Shown: one piece after another, positions 33,912 through 42,655 of the stretch
How the letters are laid out: every line of letters begins with the position of its first letter
Position numbering within the stretch: the stretch's first letter is position 1
Origin: Halomontanus rarus
GTDB taxonomy: Archaea; Halobacteriota; Halobacteria; Halobacteriales; Natrialbaceae
Assembly (NCBI RefSeq): GCF_017357405.1
Contig: NZ_CP071598.1
Location: forward strand, 124,001-188,000
Direction: 5' to 3'
DNA: 64,000 bases
Translations under genes and position numbers: made by a program
The notes under the pieces: model-generated
Databases searched by the model: none
The model's input: only the letters and a program-made list of their open reading frames with translations
What the model was told of the DNA's origin: nothing

Positions 33912-35156
33912 CTACTGGGCACCCGGCAGCGGCGTTCGATCCGTGAGTTCGGTCTGAATCTCCTCTTGTTTCTCGACCAGTTCCTCCTGATCGAGTGCGA
34001 ACTCGGCGGCGTCGTAGGCCGACTGCTCGGGGAACTCCGCGGGCTGGTCCAGTTCGTTCGCCCGGATCGGCCGGACGAACGCGTCGAAGAACTTCTCCTG
34101 CCCGTCGAGGCTGAGGACGTAGTCCATGAACAGCTTGCACACCTCGGGATTGGGTGCGCCCTCGAGCAGCGCATAGCCGTACGGAACGGTCATCGCCCCC
34201 GCCTCGCCGTCGGGACCCGTGAGGATCGCGACGTCGAGCTGGTCCTCGCCGATTTCGTCGACGTTGTACTTCATGTTCAACCCCGAGTAGTCGTACTCGA
34301 CGATCGTCGAGATCTCGCCGCTCGTAACGTCGCCTTCAATGTTTCGGCGGATATCTGCGCCGTGGTCGGCGATCTCCTCGTGAAACTCGATGACCGGGTC
34401 GAGATCGTCGAGATCGCCGCCGTAGGCGTTGTTGATCGAGAGCGCGGAGGCAAGCCCGTTCGCGGTGTGCGGTGGCGTAACCGCCAGATCCTGCGCGATA
34501 TCCGGGTGTTTGAGGTCTTCCCACGTTTCCGGGGCGTCGAGGCCGCGCTCCTCGTAGACGTCCGTCCGATAAGCGACCGCCGTCGTCATCTGACGGGTTG
34601 CGGTCACGTGCCCGTCGTCCGTCTTGAGTTCGTCGGGCACTTTGTCCCAGTTTGCGGGTTTGTAGTCGGTCGTGAGCCCGTCGTTCATCGCCTCGAGGTT
34701 GAACGAGTAGCCGCCGTTGAACGCGGAGTGGGTTGGATTTTGCGCGTGTGACCGCGCGTCCTGAAGCGCCTCGCCGGACGACCCCTGTGCGTCGTAGAGG
34801 GCGACGCCGTACTCGTCTTCGAAGGCTTCCATCACGGCGTCCCAGTTCGACCAACCGGTCTGCACCGCGTACACTCGCAGTTCGTCGGGGAAGTCGGCGG
34901 CACTGACGGTCGTCTCGTAGTCGCCGTAGCCGACGTCGTACGTTTCGTCGGTTCCGCCGCCGGTGTCACCACTCTCGCCGGTACCACCGTTTCCGCCGTT
35001 GTCTCCGTGTCCCGTCTCCCCTCCGTTCCCGCCATTTCCACCGTTTCCGTCGTCGTCGGTACCACCGAGACAACCCGCCATCGCGCCGGCGAGAGCCCCA
35101 GAACCGCCGAGAAGGAGTTGTCGCCTGGACGCCATCGAAGTATCCTGTACCATCAT
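33912..35156 (-). CDS. ABC transporter substrate-binding lipoprotein (iron/polyamine/phosphonate type)
   Basis: This is a 414-residue surface lipoprotein. The N-terminus has MASRRQLLLGGSGALAGAMAGC, a Tat lipoprotein signal, then a Gly/Asn/Glu-rich linker. The mature domain (DFPDELRVYAVQTGWSNWDAVMEAFEDEYGVALYDAQGSSGEALQDAR ... APETWEDLKHPDIAQDLAVTPPHTANGLASAL) is a class II binding protein like those for iron(III), putrescine or 2-aminoethylphosphonate. ATG 35156 is about 24 nt from a TATA-like ACATATATG; ATGs at 35153 and 35135 are alternatives. No Tyr-rich iron site is obvious. It is the first gene of a four-gene importer. Confidence 0.83.
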   Translation of the reverse strand: MMVQDTSMASRRQLLLGGSGALAGAMAGCLGGTDDDGNGGNGGNGGETGHGDNGGNGGTGESGDTGGGTDETYDVGYGDYETTVSAADFPDELRVYAVQTGWSNWDAVMEAFEDEYGVALYDAQGSSGEALQDARSHAQNPTHSAFNGGYSFNLEAMNDGLTTDYKPANWDKVPDELKTDDGHVTATRQMTTAVAYRTDVYEERGLDAPETWEDLKHPDIAQDLAVTPPHTANGLASALSINNAYGGDLDDLDPVIEFHEEIADHGADIRRNIEGDVTSGEISTIVEYDYSGLNMKYNVDEIGEDQLDVAILTGPDGEAGAMTVPYGYALLEGAPNPEVCKLFMDYVLSLDGQEKFFDAFVRPIRANELDQPAEFPEQSAYDAAEFALDQEELVEKQEEIQTELTDRTPLPGAQ

Positions 35157-35342
35157 CACGTATCTTCGAGGTTACATATATGATCGTTGCTATGATCGCT
35201 CTACAATAGTACGGACCGGAAAGAGGGATACGTAGCACTCCCTATAGTACCTCGGCCGACCGTCACCCTCGGACTCTTCGAGGGACGACGAGACGGCGAC
35301 CGATCTCGCCCGCTTCGAACTAAAATATGTGACAAACGTAGT

Positions 35343-35375
35343 CATTCCATTACATACGTATGTCCGTAAGGAATG
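35343..35375. promoter_or_regulatory. Nested palindrome around ACATACGTATGT
   Basis: A perfect 12-bp palindrome ACATACGTATGT (35352-35363) is enclosed by CATTCC (35343-35348) and GGAATG (35370-35375), which are reverse complements. It is a candidate operator or cruciform in the divergent region. Confidence 0.5.
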
Positions 35376-35627
35376 CGCAGCGTTCAGCGAGGGCAGCGTC
35401 GGACTCGAGGGCGACGTCTCGACGTCAATTCGGGGATCGCGGATTCGATGTGCGTGTTTCGCTCGAGTAGCAGGTATCGGTCTCGAGCGACACGATCGAC
35501 GGCCGCTTTCGGCCCCGACGCTCGAGGCCATCGAAATCGGTGCACGTTCGATCGAACGACGGGAGTGCGGTTCGGCGCGCACAGCTATCGTGCGATCAGG
35601 TGCGCAGCGACTTCCAGTTGCGACGAT

Positions 35628-35674
35628 ATATAGTCGACGCTCGAGAACAGAGCGTCATATAGTCGACTATATGA
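35628..35674. promoter_or_regulatory. 20-bp perfect palindrome with upstream half-site
   Basis: TCATATAGTCGACTATATGA at 35655-35674 is its own reverse complement. Its half ATATAGTCGAC occurs again at 35628-35638, 29 bp upstream. This lies about 50 nt before the start of the coiled-coil gene and looks like a one-and-a-half-site operator. Confidence 0.6.
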
Positions 35675-35720
35675 AAATTTGGATAGAATTAAGACGCTCG
35701 TGTGGCGAGCACGGAATATA

Positions 35721-36524
35721 ATGTCGCTCGATCGCACGGTACCCACGGATATCCACGGTGATGTCCTCGAGACCGCACGGCTCACCCTCGAGCGAGAACG
35801 CCGCGAACTCGCGGACGAGCGGCTCGCGTTCGAGCGGTTCCTCGATCAGCTTCGGGAACTTGAGGCGGTTCCGTCTCGCCCCCAGTCCGGGTCCCGAACT
35901 CGGTCGTGTCCGACCGATCCGGCCAAGCGCATGGGACAGCAGTCAGCCGGACTGACGGCCGTCCGAGAGCGCTTCGCCGAGACGGTGACGAGCGTCCCCC
36001 ACTATTACGATCGGTACGACGAATCGATCGCGGAGCACCTGACCGGCGAATTCGGCGAGGAACTCGCCGCAGCCGTTCTGCAGGGAACTCACCTCCACTC
36101 GCGGCTGAAGCACGCCCTCCTCGAGGCGACCCGACACGCGATCGACACCCGTGAAACGGTCCTCGAGATGATCGACGACGAACGAGAGCAACTGGATCGC
36201 GTCGAAACCAACCTTCGGTCGATCGTCGACGAGTTCGTCGCCGTCGCGTCCCAACCGCTGGACGATCTGGAATTCAACGCGTTGCGTCTCACGCGAGTTC
36301 GACTGTGTGACCTTCGCGATCGGTGTGACGACCTGGCCACCCGGCGCCAGGAGTTCGTCCAGCGACAGCGACGCACGCCCCTCGCGACCGGCGTGGATTT
36401 CAGCACCTATCTGTACGGGACGTGTGAACACCGACATCCCGTCCTATCGATCGTCGCGACGCTCGGCGATCGCATCGAACGGGTGTTACACCGCGTCGAA
36501 CGAAACCTGGTCGTTGCGAGGTAG
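35721..36524 (+). CDS. Haloarchaeal coiled-coil protein of unknown function (DUF7260-like)
   Basis: This is a 267-residue soluble protein made largely of heptad-rich helices: ETARLTLERERRELADERLAFERFLDQLRELE near the N-terminus, and RETVLEMIDDEREQLDRVETNLRSIVDEF and LCDLRDRCDDLATRRQEFVQRQRR later. There is no signal peptide or membrane helix. I recall haloarchaeal proteins of this layout as DUF7260, but this needs checking. ATG 35721 is preferred; a longer frame would start inside the palindromic promoter. The upstream palindrome suggests tight transcriptional control. Confidence 0.7.
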   Translation: MSLDRTVPTDIHGDVLETARLTLERERRELADERLAFERFLDQLRELEAVPSRPQSGSRTRSCPTDPAKRMGQQSAGLTAVRERFAETVTSVPHYYDRYDESIAEHLTGEFGEELAAAVLQGTHLHSRLKHALLEATRHAIDTRETVLEMIDDEREQLDRVETNLRSIVDEFVAVASQPLDDLEFNALRLTRVRLCDLRDRCDDLATRRQEFVQRQRRTPLATGVDFSTYLYGTCEHRHPVLSIVATLGDRIERVLHRVERNLVVAR

Positions 36525-36610
36525 CGACGGATCGAATCCCGGTACAGGCTCGATGTCGGGTTCGCGACCGTCGGCAACTCGACTGGCTGATCGAGCGGAA
36601 ACGTCACCGA

Positions 36611-36630
36611 GCTATATAGTGCTATACAGT
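36611..36630 (+). promoter_or_regulatory. Tandem 10-bp element before the phosphatase-ppk operon
   Basis: GCTATATAGT (36611-36620) and GCTATACAGT (36621-36630) are adjacent with one mismatch, followed by a TATA-like ACATATAAAC at 36634. Similar ten-base spaced CTATA pairs occur upstream of pstS at 48401 and 48411. Confidence 0.5.
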
Positions 36631-36682
36631 GAACATATAAACGACTTATTCTTGTAGACACGGATTACTCGCCGAGCAATAC

Positions 36683-37375
36683 GTGACGACCGCCAATGCT
36701 ACGTTCGACGCACCAGTCGCGTTCGACTACCGCCGGATCGACCTCGAGAACTGGGCCGACGTCTACGTCGTCGGGGACGTCCACGGCTGTCTCGAGGAGC
36801 TGGAGCAGTTGTTGTCGAAACTCGAGTTGGGAGAGGACGACCTCGCGATATTCGTCGGCGATCTGGTACGAAAAGGGCCGGAGAGTCTGGCGGTCCTCGA
36901 CCGGGTTAGCTCGTCCTCGTCGCTGGTATCGGTTCGCGGAAACAACGAACAGAAACTCCTCGCGGGCGACGCGTCGCTCGCGAGTTTCGGGGCGGCCGAG
37001 CACCGGTACGTGGAGTCACTGCCGACGGTGATCGCCTGGGACGGCGGACTGGTCGTCCACGGCGGCGTCGACCCGAACCGGCCGCTGGCGGACCACGCTC
37101 CGGAAGCGCTGCTGACGATGCGAGCACCCGACGGAGACGGCTACGACGGCCCGTTCTGGTTCGACGAGTACCGAGGACCGCCGCGAGTCTTCTTCGGACA
37201 CACCGTCCTCGAGCGCCCGTTCGAGAGCGAGTGGGCGATCGGTCTCGACACGGGCTGCGTCTACGGCGGGAGTCTCACGGCCTACGACGTCCGTCGGGAG
37301 GAGTTCGTGAGCGTCTCGGCGCGCGGACACGTCGAACGATCGGCGGAGAACATCGTCGCGGTCGAACAGCGATGA
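36683..37375 (+). CDS. PPP-superfamily metallophosphatase (diadenosine tetraphosphatase/protein phosphatase type)
   Basis: This is a 230-residue phosphatase. The three calcineurin-like PPP motifs are VVGDVHGCLEEL (GDxHG), VGDLVRKGPESL (GDxVDRG variant with K for D) and VRGNNEQKLL (GNHE variant). GGLVVHGGV and FFGHTVLE supply the remaining His ligands. Substrates could be phosphoproteins, Ap4A-type dinucleotides or polyphosphate fragments. The start is GTG 36683 since no ATG fits. The ATGA overlap with ppk argues for shared regulation and a linked function in phosphate or polyphosphate metabolism. Confidence 0.83.
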   Translation: MTTANATFDAPVAFDYRRIDLENWADVYVVGDVHGCLEELEQLLSKLELGEDDLAIFVGDLVRKGPESLAVLDRVSSSSSLVSVRGNNEQKLLAGDASLASFGAAEHRYVESLPTVIAWDGGLVVHGGVDPNRPLADHAPEALLTMRAPDGDGYDGPFWFDEYRGPPRVFFGHTVLERPFESEWAIGLDTGCVYGGSLTAYDVRREEFVSVSARGHVERSAENIVAVEQR

Positions 37376-39765
37376 GCGAGCACCACGATACGATGAACGA
37401 TCGAACGGACACGCCGGCCGAGACCGAGCAGTTGGAATCGAGTCGAGACGCGAACGACGAGGCGACCGAAGCGAGCGACACCGAGACTGTCGTCGAGTTT
37501 CAATCCGAGTCAGCGGGTGAGCGAGCGGCGACCCCGAACTCGAGTCCGGATACGGACTCGGATTTCGGCACGGACACGGACGCGAACTCGAGCCCTCCTG
37601 CCGGCGACTCTCCCTCCGACGACACCGTCCCCGACGATCGCGAGCACTCGAGCACCGAAACGCCCGACGTCGATCTCTCGGACCCGGCGTACTATCTCAA
37701 CCGCGAGCGCAGCGAACTCGCGTTCCAGCGCCGGGTGCTGGCCGAGGTGCTCGACGACGACAACCCGCTCTTAGAGCGTGTCAAGTTCCTCGCGATCGTC
37801 ACGACGAACCTCGACGAGTTCTTCCGCAAGCGCGTCGGCGGCCTGAAACAGCAGATCGCCGCCGGAATCACGGACGAGACGCCGGACGGACACACGCCGT
37901 CCGAGCAGTGGAAACGCGTCCTCGAAGAGGCCCGGTCGCTGTTCGAACGCCAGAGCCGGTGTTACCGCGAGGAGATCCGACCCGCGCTCGCCGACGCCGG
38001 AATTCACATCCTCGAGTACGACGACCTCACCGCGAGCGAGCAGGCGGAACTCCGCGACCACTTCGAGCGATCGATCCTCCCGACGCTCACCCCGCTGACG
38101 TTCGATCCGGCCCACCCCTTCCCCTTCATCTCGAATCAGAGCCTCTCGCTCGCGGTCCTGACGCGCGACGGCCCCGACGCGGCGCCGACGTTCTCGCGCG
38201 TGAAGATCCCGCGCAATCAGGTCCGATTCGTTCGAGTCGGCGACGGGACGCGATACGTCCTGCTCGAGGACGTGGTTCGTGAGAACCTCGAGCTCCTCTT
38301 TCCGAACGTCGACGTGATCGACACCGCGCTGTTTCGGGTCACGCGCAACGCCGAAGTTCGGCGCAACGAAGCGGTCGCCGAGGACCTGATCGAGATGATC
38401 GAAGAGGTCATCGAGGAACGACGGTTCGCAACCGCGGTTCGACTCGAGATCGAACCCGACGCGTCCCGAGAGATTCGCGGCGTGCTCGTCGACGAACTCG
38501 ACCTCGACGACCGGGAAGTGTTCTCGCTCGCTGGGCCGCTCGAGTACCGCGACTTCGCCGAGTTGACCGACCTGGACCGTCCCGACCTGGCGCTGCCGGA
38601 GTGGACGCCACACCCCCATCCGCGGCTGAGCCGATGTGACGACGGCGCAAGCGTCTTCGACGCCGTCGCCGATCGCGACGTCCTCGTCCACCACCCCTAC
38701 CACTCCTTCGAGGGGACCGTCCAGCGGTTTCTCGAGGCGGCGGCGACCGATCCCGACGTCCTCGCGATCAAGACGGCGATTTATCGGACCGCGGACGACT
38801 CGCCGATCATCGAAACGCTGCTCGACGCCGCTCGAAACGGGAAACAAGTCGCCGTCATGGTCGAACTCAAGGCCCGATTCGACGAGGCGAACAACCTCGA
38901 GTGGGTGAAGAAACTCGAGGAGGAGGGCATTCACGTCGCCTACGGGACGATCGGGTACAAGGCGCACACGAAGACGTCGCTGGTCGTTCGCGAGGAGGAC
39001 GACGGCGTTCGACTCTACTCGCACGTCAGCACCGGCAACTACCACTCCGGAACCGCCAAACGGTACGACGATCTGGGTCTGCTGACGGCCGACCGGGACG
39101 TCGGCCAGGACCTCGCCAAACTGTTCAACTTCTTCACCGGCCACTCGCTGCACAGGGAGTACCGGACGCTGCTCATCGCCCCGGGGAACATGCGCGAGCG
39201 ATTCGTCGATCTGATCCGGGCCGAAGCCGACCACGCCCGAAACGGCGAGGAGGCGCGGATCGTCGCCAAGATGAACCGACTCGAGGACCCCGAAATCGTC
39301 AGGGAACTCTACGAGGCGTCGATGGCCGGCGCGGATATCGACCTCGTCGTCCGGGACATCTGCCGGCTCCGACCGGGGCTCGAGGGCGTCAGCGAGACGA
39401 TCTCGGTCTCGAGCGTCGTCGGTCGCTTCCTCGAGCACTCGCGGATCTTTTACTTCCGAGCGGGCGGCGAGCACCGGTACTACATCGGCTCCGCCGACTG
39501 GATGACCCGAAACCTCGACAACCGGGTCGAGGCGGTGACGCCGATCGCCGATCCCCGTCTGCAGTCGACGCTCGAGTGGATCCTCGAGACGCTGTTGGCG
39601 GACGATCACAACCGGTGGGAGATGCGGTCGGACGGGACCTACGAGCGGTGTCGGTCGGCGACCGGTGGAACCGAAGCTGGGGCCGGAACCGAAACCGGAG
39701 CCGAATCGACAGTGAACGCCCACGAAACGTTCATGCGAGCGGCTCGAGACGAACTGTCCGAGTGA
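37372..39765 (+). CDS. ppk1: Polyphosphate kinase 1
   Basis: This is a 797-residue enzyme that polymerises the ATP gamma-phosphate into polyphosphate. About 100 N-terminal residues are an acidic Ser/Thr/Asp-rich extension. The family core follows: YYLNRERSELAFQRRVLAE and FLAIVTTNLDEFFRKRVGGL start the N domain. HVSTGNYHSGTAKRYDDLGL contains a conserved His near residue 551, and VVGRFLEHSRIFYF holds a second His near 689; in the family one of these is autophosphorylated. LYSHVST and RDICRLRPGLEGVSE are also standard. It overlaps the upstream phosphatase by 4 nt. The acidic extension is absent from bacterial Ppk. Confidence 0.9.
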   Translation: MSEHHDTMNDRTDTPAETEQLESSRDANDEATEASDTETVVEFQSESAGERAATPNSSPDTDSDFGTDTDANSSPPAGDSPSDDTVPDDREHSSTETPDVDLSDPAYYLNRERSELAFQRRVLAEVLDDDNPLLERVKFLAIVTTNLDEFFRKRVGGLKQQIAAGITDETPDGHTPSEQWKRVLEEARSLFERQSRCYREEIRPALADAGIHILEYDDLTASEQAELRDHFERSILPTLTPLTFDPAHPFPFISNQSLSLAVLTRDGPDAAPTFSRVKIPRNQVRFVRVGDGTRYVLLEDVVRENLELLFPNVDVIDTALFRVTRNAEVRRNEAVAEDLIEMIEEVIEERRFATAVRLEIEPDASREIRGVLVDELDLDDREVFSLAGPLEYRDFAELTDLDRPDLALPEWTPHPHPRLSRCDDGASVFDAVADRDVLVHHPYHSFEGTVQRFLEAAATDPDVLAIKTAIYRTADDSPIIETLLDAARNGKQVAVMVELKARFDEANNLEWVKKLEEEGIHVAYGTIGYKAHTKTSLVVREEDDGVRLYSHVSTGNYHSGTAKRYDDLGLLTADRDVGQDLAKLFNFFTGHSLHREYRTLLIAPGNMRERFVDLIRAEADHARNGEEARIVAKMNRLEDPEIVRELYEASMAGADIDLVVRDICRLRPGLEGVSETISVSSVVGRFLEHSRIFYFRAGGEHRYYIGSADWMTRNLDNRVEAVTPIADPRLQSTLEWILETLLADDHNRWEMRSDGTYERCRSATGGTEAGAGTETGAESTVNAHETFMRAARDELSE

Positions 39766-39987
39766 CTGTCGGCGTTCCGGTGGAATCGAAGACCGGTGCT
39801 CCGTGACCACCGTCAGGGTGCGACCCGTCCGTCTTCTCCGTCTCCTTCTCTCACCGTCGACGGGCGGCAGGCCGACCGCTCGAGATTCGACCCGGACAGT
39901 TCAGGGGTATGGTTAGGTTGGATCGTCTCCAGTGATCTATAGTCGGTTCATAGCAGTCTTCATCCGGAGCCGACGTCGAGTGACACT

Positions 39988-40131
39988 ATGGCGGTTCGAG
40001 AAGAATACTGCTCGAGGTGCGAGGAGAATCGTCGCGTTCTCGAGGACCGACCGTGGCTCGATACGGTCTGTCTGCGCTGTGGAAACTCCGTCTCGGGAGT
40101 CCCCCATCGTTCGACGAGGAGCGACACCTGA
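39988..40131 (+). CDS. Small two-CxxC zinc-finger protein (47 residues)
   Basis: The ATG at 39988 opens a 47-codon frame reading MAVREEYCSRCEENRRVLED and continuing to CLRCGNSVSGV. Cys8/Cys11 and Cys28/Cys31 form two CxxC pairs 16 residues apart, a zinc knuckle of the type common among haloarchaeal micro-proteins. It is short enough to be missed by automatic callers with a 60-codon limit. CTATAGT lies about 50 nt upstream. It sits between ppk and a metallophosphoesterase, so it may belong to the phosphorus group, but its function is unknown. Confidence 0.65.
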   Translation: MAVREEYCSRCEENRRVLEDRPWLDTVCLRCGNSVSGVPHRSTRSDT

Positions 40132-40339
40132 CTCGACTCGGGAACGCACGAATCGACCGGTTCTCAGCGGTCGACGGCGTACCGCGGTCCGTCACGCTCG
40201 ACGAATCCGACGTCGACCAGTACAGAGAGGATCGCGAGAACGGAGAGTTTCGAGATCCCAACCGTCGTGTTGCGTTCGTCGCCGGTCGATTCCCCGCACG
40301 CCCGCGACGGAAGAGAGTCCACGCTCGCAGACGGACCGG

Positions 40340-41347
40340 TCAAAAGTCGCGGTCGTTCCGTTCGCCGAGCGCCGACCGATCGATTTCCGGGGGTTCGTGG
40401 ACGAGCGGGAGATCGTCGAGCGTGCTCTCGGTGAGCCCGAGCAGCGTCCGGTAGAACGCCGGCCCGTCGGCGGAGAGTCGGTAGGCCTCGTCCCGTTCGT
40501 CACTCGTCGCGTGTGAGACCAGCCAGATATCGCTTCCACTGTCGTCGACCTCGAGCAGACAGTACGCCTGGGGGTAGGACGCGAGCGCCGGCGCGATCAG
40601 TTGGGTGAGCGATCGCCGTCTGACCAGCGACGGCAGGTGATGGTGTCCGGTGACGACGAGCGGGACGTCGTGGCGATCCAAGACGGCGGTCAGTCGATCG
40701 CGGTCGGGCATCGTGAACACGCGCCACGGCTGGACCTCCCTCAACGGGTGACTGACGAGCGGGAGGGGATTGTGATGACAGGTGACGACGGGTTCTCTCG
40801 CGCCTTCGAGTTCGCCGTCGAGCCACTCCACCTGGTCGGCGGAGAGCCGACCGCGGTGTGTCTCGGTGTACGGACCGTCGGGTCCCGCGGCGCTCTCGAG
40901 GACGAACAAGTCGAGGCCGCCGACCTCGAGCCGTACCGGCGGCGTGCCAGCACCGTACCGGTCGGCGAACGTGGCGGGAGTGAGCGACTCGTGCTCGTCG
41001 TCCCGTTTTGCGACGTCGTGATTACCGGCCAGCGCGACGAACGGGTGCTCGAGACGATCGAGGAGTTCGTCGACGCGCTCGTAATTCCACGGCTCGCCGT
41101 CTTTCGTCAGATCGCCCGGAAAGAGGACGAGGTCGATCTCGCGATCGTTCAGACCGTCGATCACGCGCCGCAGTTGCTCCGCCGTTCGATGGAAGACCCG
41201 ATAGGTCCCGTTCGACCGAGTCGCGACGTGGGGATCGCCGACGACCGCGATCCGAACCGGTTCGTCCGTTCGCGGTCGCGACAGTCTCCCGAGTCGGAGG
41301 CGGTCCCCGATATCGATGTCGGTCATCGGATGGCTGGGCTCGGTCAT
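40340..41347 (-). CDS. Calcineurin-like metallophosphoesterase
   Basis: This is a 335-residue phosphoesterase. The full motif set is visible: VVGDPHVA (DxH), LFPGDLTKDGEPW (GDxx), ALAGNHDVAKRDD (GNHD), VVTCHHNPLP (H) and LVVTGHHHLPS (GHxH). These residues bind a dinuclear metal centre. There is no signal peptide, so it is cytoplasmic. The layout resembles CpdA/3',5'-cyclic-nucleotide or glycerophosphodiester-type enzymes. ATG 41347 or 41326 could be the start. It is the last minus-strand gene next to the phoU/pst group, 190 nt downstream of the AbrB/PhoU gene, and may respond to phosphate. Confidence 0.84.
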   Translation of the reverse strand: MTEPSHPMTDIDIGDRLRLGRLSRPRTDEPVRIAVVGDPHVATRSNGTYRVFHRTAEQLRRVIDGLNDREIDLVLFPGDLTKDGEPWNYERVDELLDRLEHPFVALAGNHDVAKRDDEHESLTPATFADRYGAGTPPVRLEVGGLDLFVLESAAGPDGPYTETHRGRLSADQVEWLDGELEGAREPVVTCHHNPLPLVSHPLREVQPWRVFTMPDRDRLTAVLDRHDVPLVVTGHHHLPSLVRRRSLTQLIAPALASYPQAYCLLEVDDSGSDIWLVSHATSDERDEAYRLSADGPAFYRTLLGLTESTLDDLPLVHEPPEIDRSALGERNDRDF

Positions 41348-41536
41348 CGGCCGTCCCCTCGAGGGCGAAACGCAGCGGTGATCGCCGGCGTTGGCGCTTC
41401 GTCGTCCATGCTCGTCCCCTCCACCGTCGAGATAAAGTCCCTTTATAATAGTCGTCAGAACCGGACCGAAGACCCCCGAGTCCTATATACGTCTCGGGAT
41501 GCGTCGAGCGAGGACGCCGATCGACCGTCGAACGCG

Positions 41537-42655
41537 TCAGTCCGAACTCGAGTCCCGACTCGCCGCCTCGACCGTCGCGTCGGTCACGTTGACGCCGTAG
41601 GCTGCGGTTCGCCGGATGCTCTCGAGGACGGACCCGTACAGGTACGCGTCGGGGTCATCGGATCCGTACAGCGTTCGGTCGAGCGTCACGACCTCGTCGC
41701 GGACCGCCGACTCCGTCGCGATGGCGCGGTCGACGTCGCCCGCGAGCGCGAGCGAGACCACTTCGCGAGCGTCGGCTGCGACGGCCTCGAGACGGTCCGC
41801 GAGCACCTCGTCAGGGGCGTCGGACTGTCGGTCCGCGACGGACGCGATTTCCCCCGCGTGGTCTGCGATCCGCTCGAGCTGGCGCGCCTTTCGGTAGTTA
41901 CAGAACGCGGCCGTCCGGTCCGCGTCGAGTCGGTTGATCTCGTGGACGTCCTCGAGTCCGCGGTAAAACCCGCGACTCACGAACGCGAAGAGCCGATCGA
42001 CGTTGTCGTCCCGGTCGATCACCCGACGGGCGAGCGCGTCGTCGTCGGTCCGAACCGCCTCGAGCGCCTCCTCGTGCATCTCGAGTGCGAGCTGGCGAAT
42101 CTGGGCGACGGTCTGTGGCAACGAGACGTCGCCGGCGTCGAGGACGTTCCGGGCGACGATCTCGTGCTCCGTTTCGCCGTGGATCTCCACGCCGACGAGC
42201 GTTCCGATCGAGCGCGTGATCGTCCGACGGACTGCGTCGTCCAGTTCGTCGCCGTTGGCGACCCTGATCCGATCGCAGCCGGCGGTGTAGGCGGCCTCGA
42301 CCCGTTGGGGGATCGTCTGCGGATCGACCGCGGCGGCGTCGATCCGCGTCGAGCGATCGCCGCCGTCGAGCGGAACCGGCGCGACGACCAATCGATCCCG
42401 GTGCGAGTAGAGGTACATCGACATCCCGGCCTCGAGATCCTGCTCGAGCGCCCACGCTTTCGGCAGCGAGATCGCGAACGTCGAACCGCCGGGCAGCTGG
42501 ACCTTGCGTTCGAACGGGCCGCCGCGAGAGGGAGCGTCGGTCCCGGCTGGCGAGTTCGAATTCGGGACCGATCCGTCCGAACGGGTCTCCGCTCCGGCGT
42601 CGGTCCCGCCGTCGGTATCCCGATCGGTATCGATATCAGTAGATGAGTTCGTCAT
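41537..42655 (-). CDS. Phosphate uptake regulator, AbrB-like plus PhoU domains
   Basis: This is a 372-residue protein. After a low-complexity acidic N-terminus, residues about 48-90 (ERKVQLPGGSTFAISLPKAWALEQDLEAGMSMYLYSHRDRLVVAP) form a SpoVT/AbrB-like DNA-binding swapped-hairpin domain. From about 185 onward come PhoU-type helices with repeated E/D-R-D metal motifs (RVIDRDDNVDRLFAFVSRGF, RIADHAGEIA). This AbrB-PhoU fusion is an archaeal phosphate regulator type. It overlaps the simple phoU gene by 20 nt and is the last gene of the pst operon. It probably senses Pst activity and represses at sufficient phosphate. Confidence 0.85.
   Translation of the reverse strand: MTNSSTDIDTDRDTDGGTDAGAETRSDGSVPNSNSPAGTDAPSRGGPFERKVQLPGGSTFAISLPKAWALEQDLEAGMSMYLYSHRDRLVVAPVPLDGGDRSTRIDAAAVDPQTIPQRVEAAYTAGCDRIRVANGDELDDAVRRTITRSIGTLVGVEIHGETEHEIVARNVLDAGDVSLPQTVAQIRQLALEMHEEALEAVRTDDDALARRVIDRDDNVDRLFAFVSRGFYRGLEDVHEINRLDADRTAAFCNYRKARQLERIADHAGEIASVADRQSDAPDEVLADRLEAVAADAREVVSLALAGDVDRAIATESAVRDEVVTLDRTLYGSDDPDAYLYGSVLESIRRTAAYGVNVTDATVEAASRDSSSD

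Larger units (their letters stand above)
35157..35720. other. Divergent regulatory region rich in palindromes
   Basis: These 564 bases separate the importer (minus) and the coiled-coil gene (plus). They hold the importer TATA box (about 35173-35185), CTATAGT at 35242, the palindromic structure at 35343-35375, a half-site at 35628-35638 and a 20-bp palindrome at 35655-35674. I see no gene: ORFs are short and Arg/Ser-rich. Confidence 0.6.

Noticed and set aside
32983..34140. Upstream extension of the second permease frame
   Set aside because: It overlaps the first permease and the binding-protein gene in another frame and has no membrane character.
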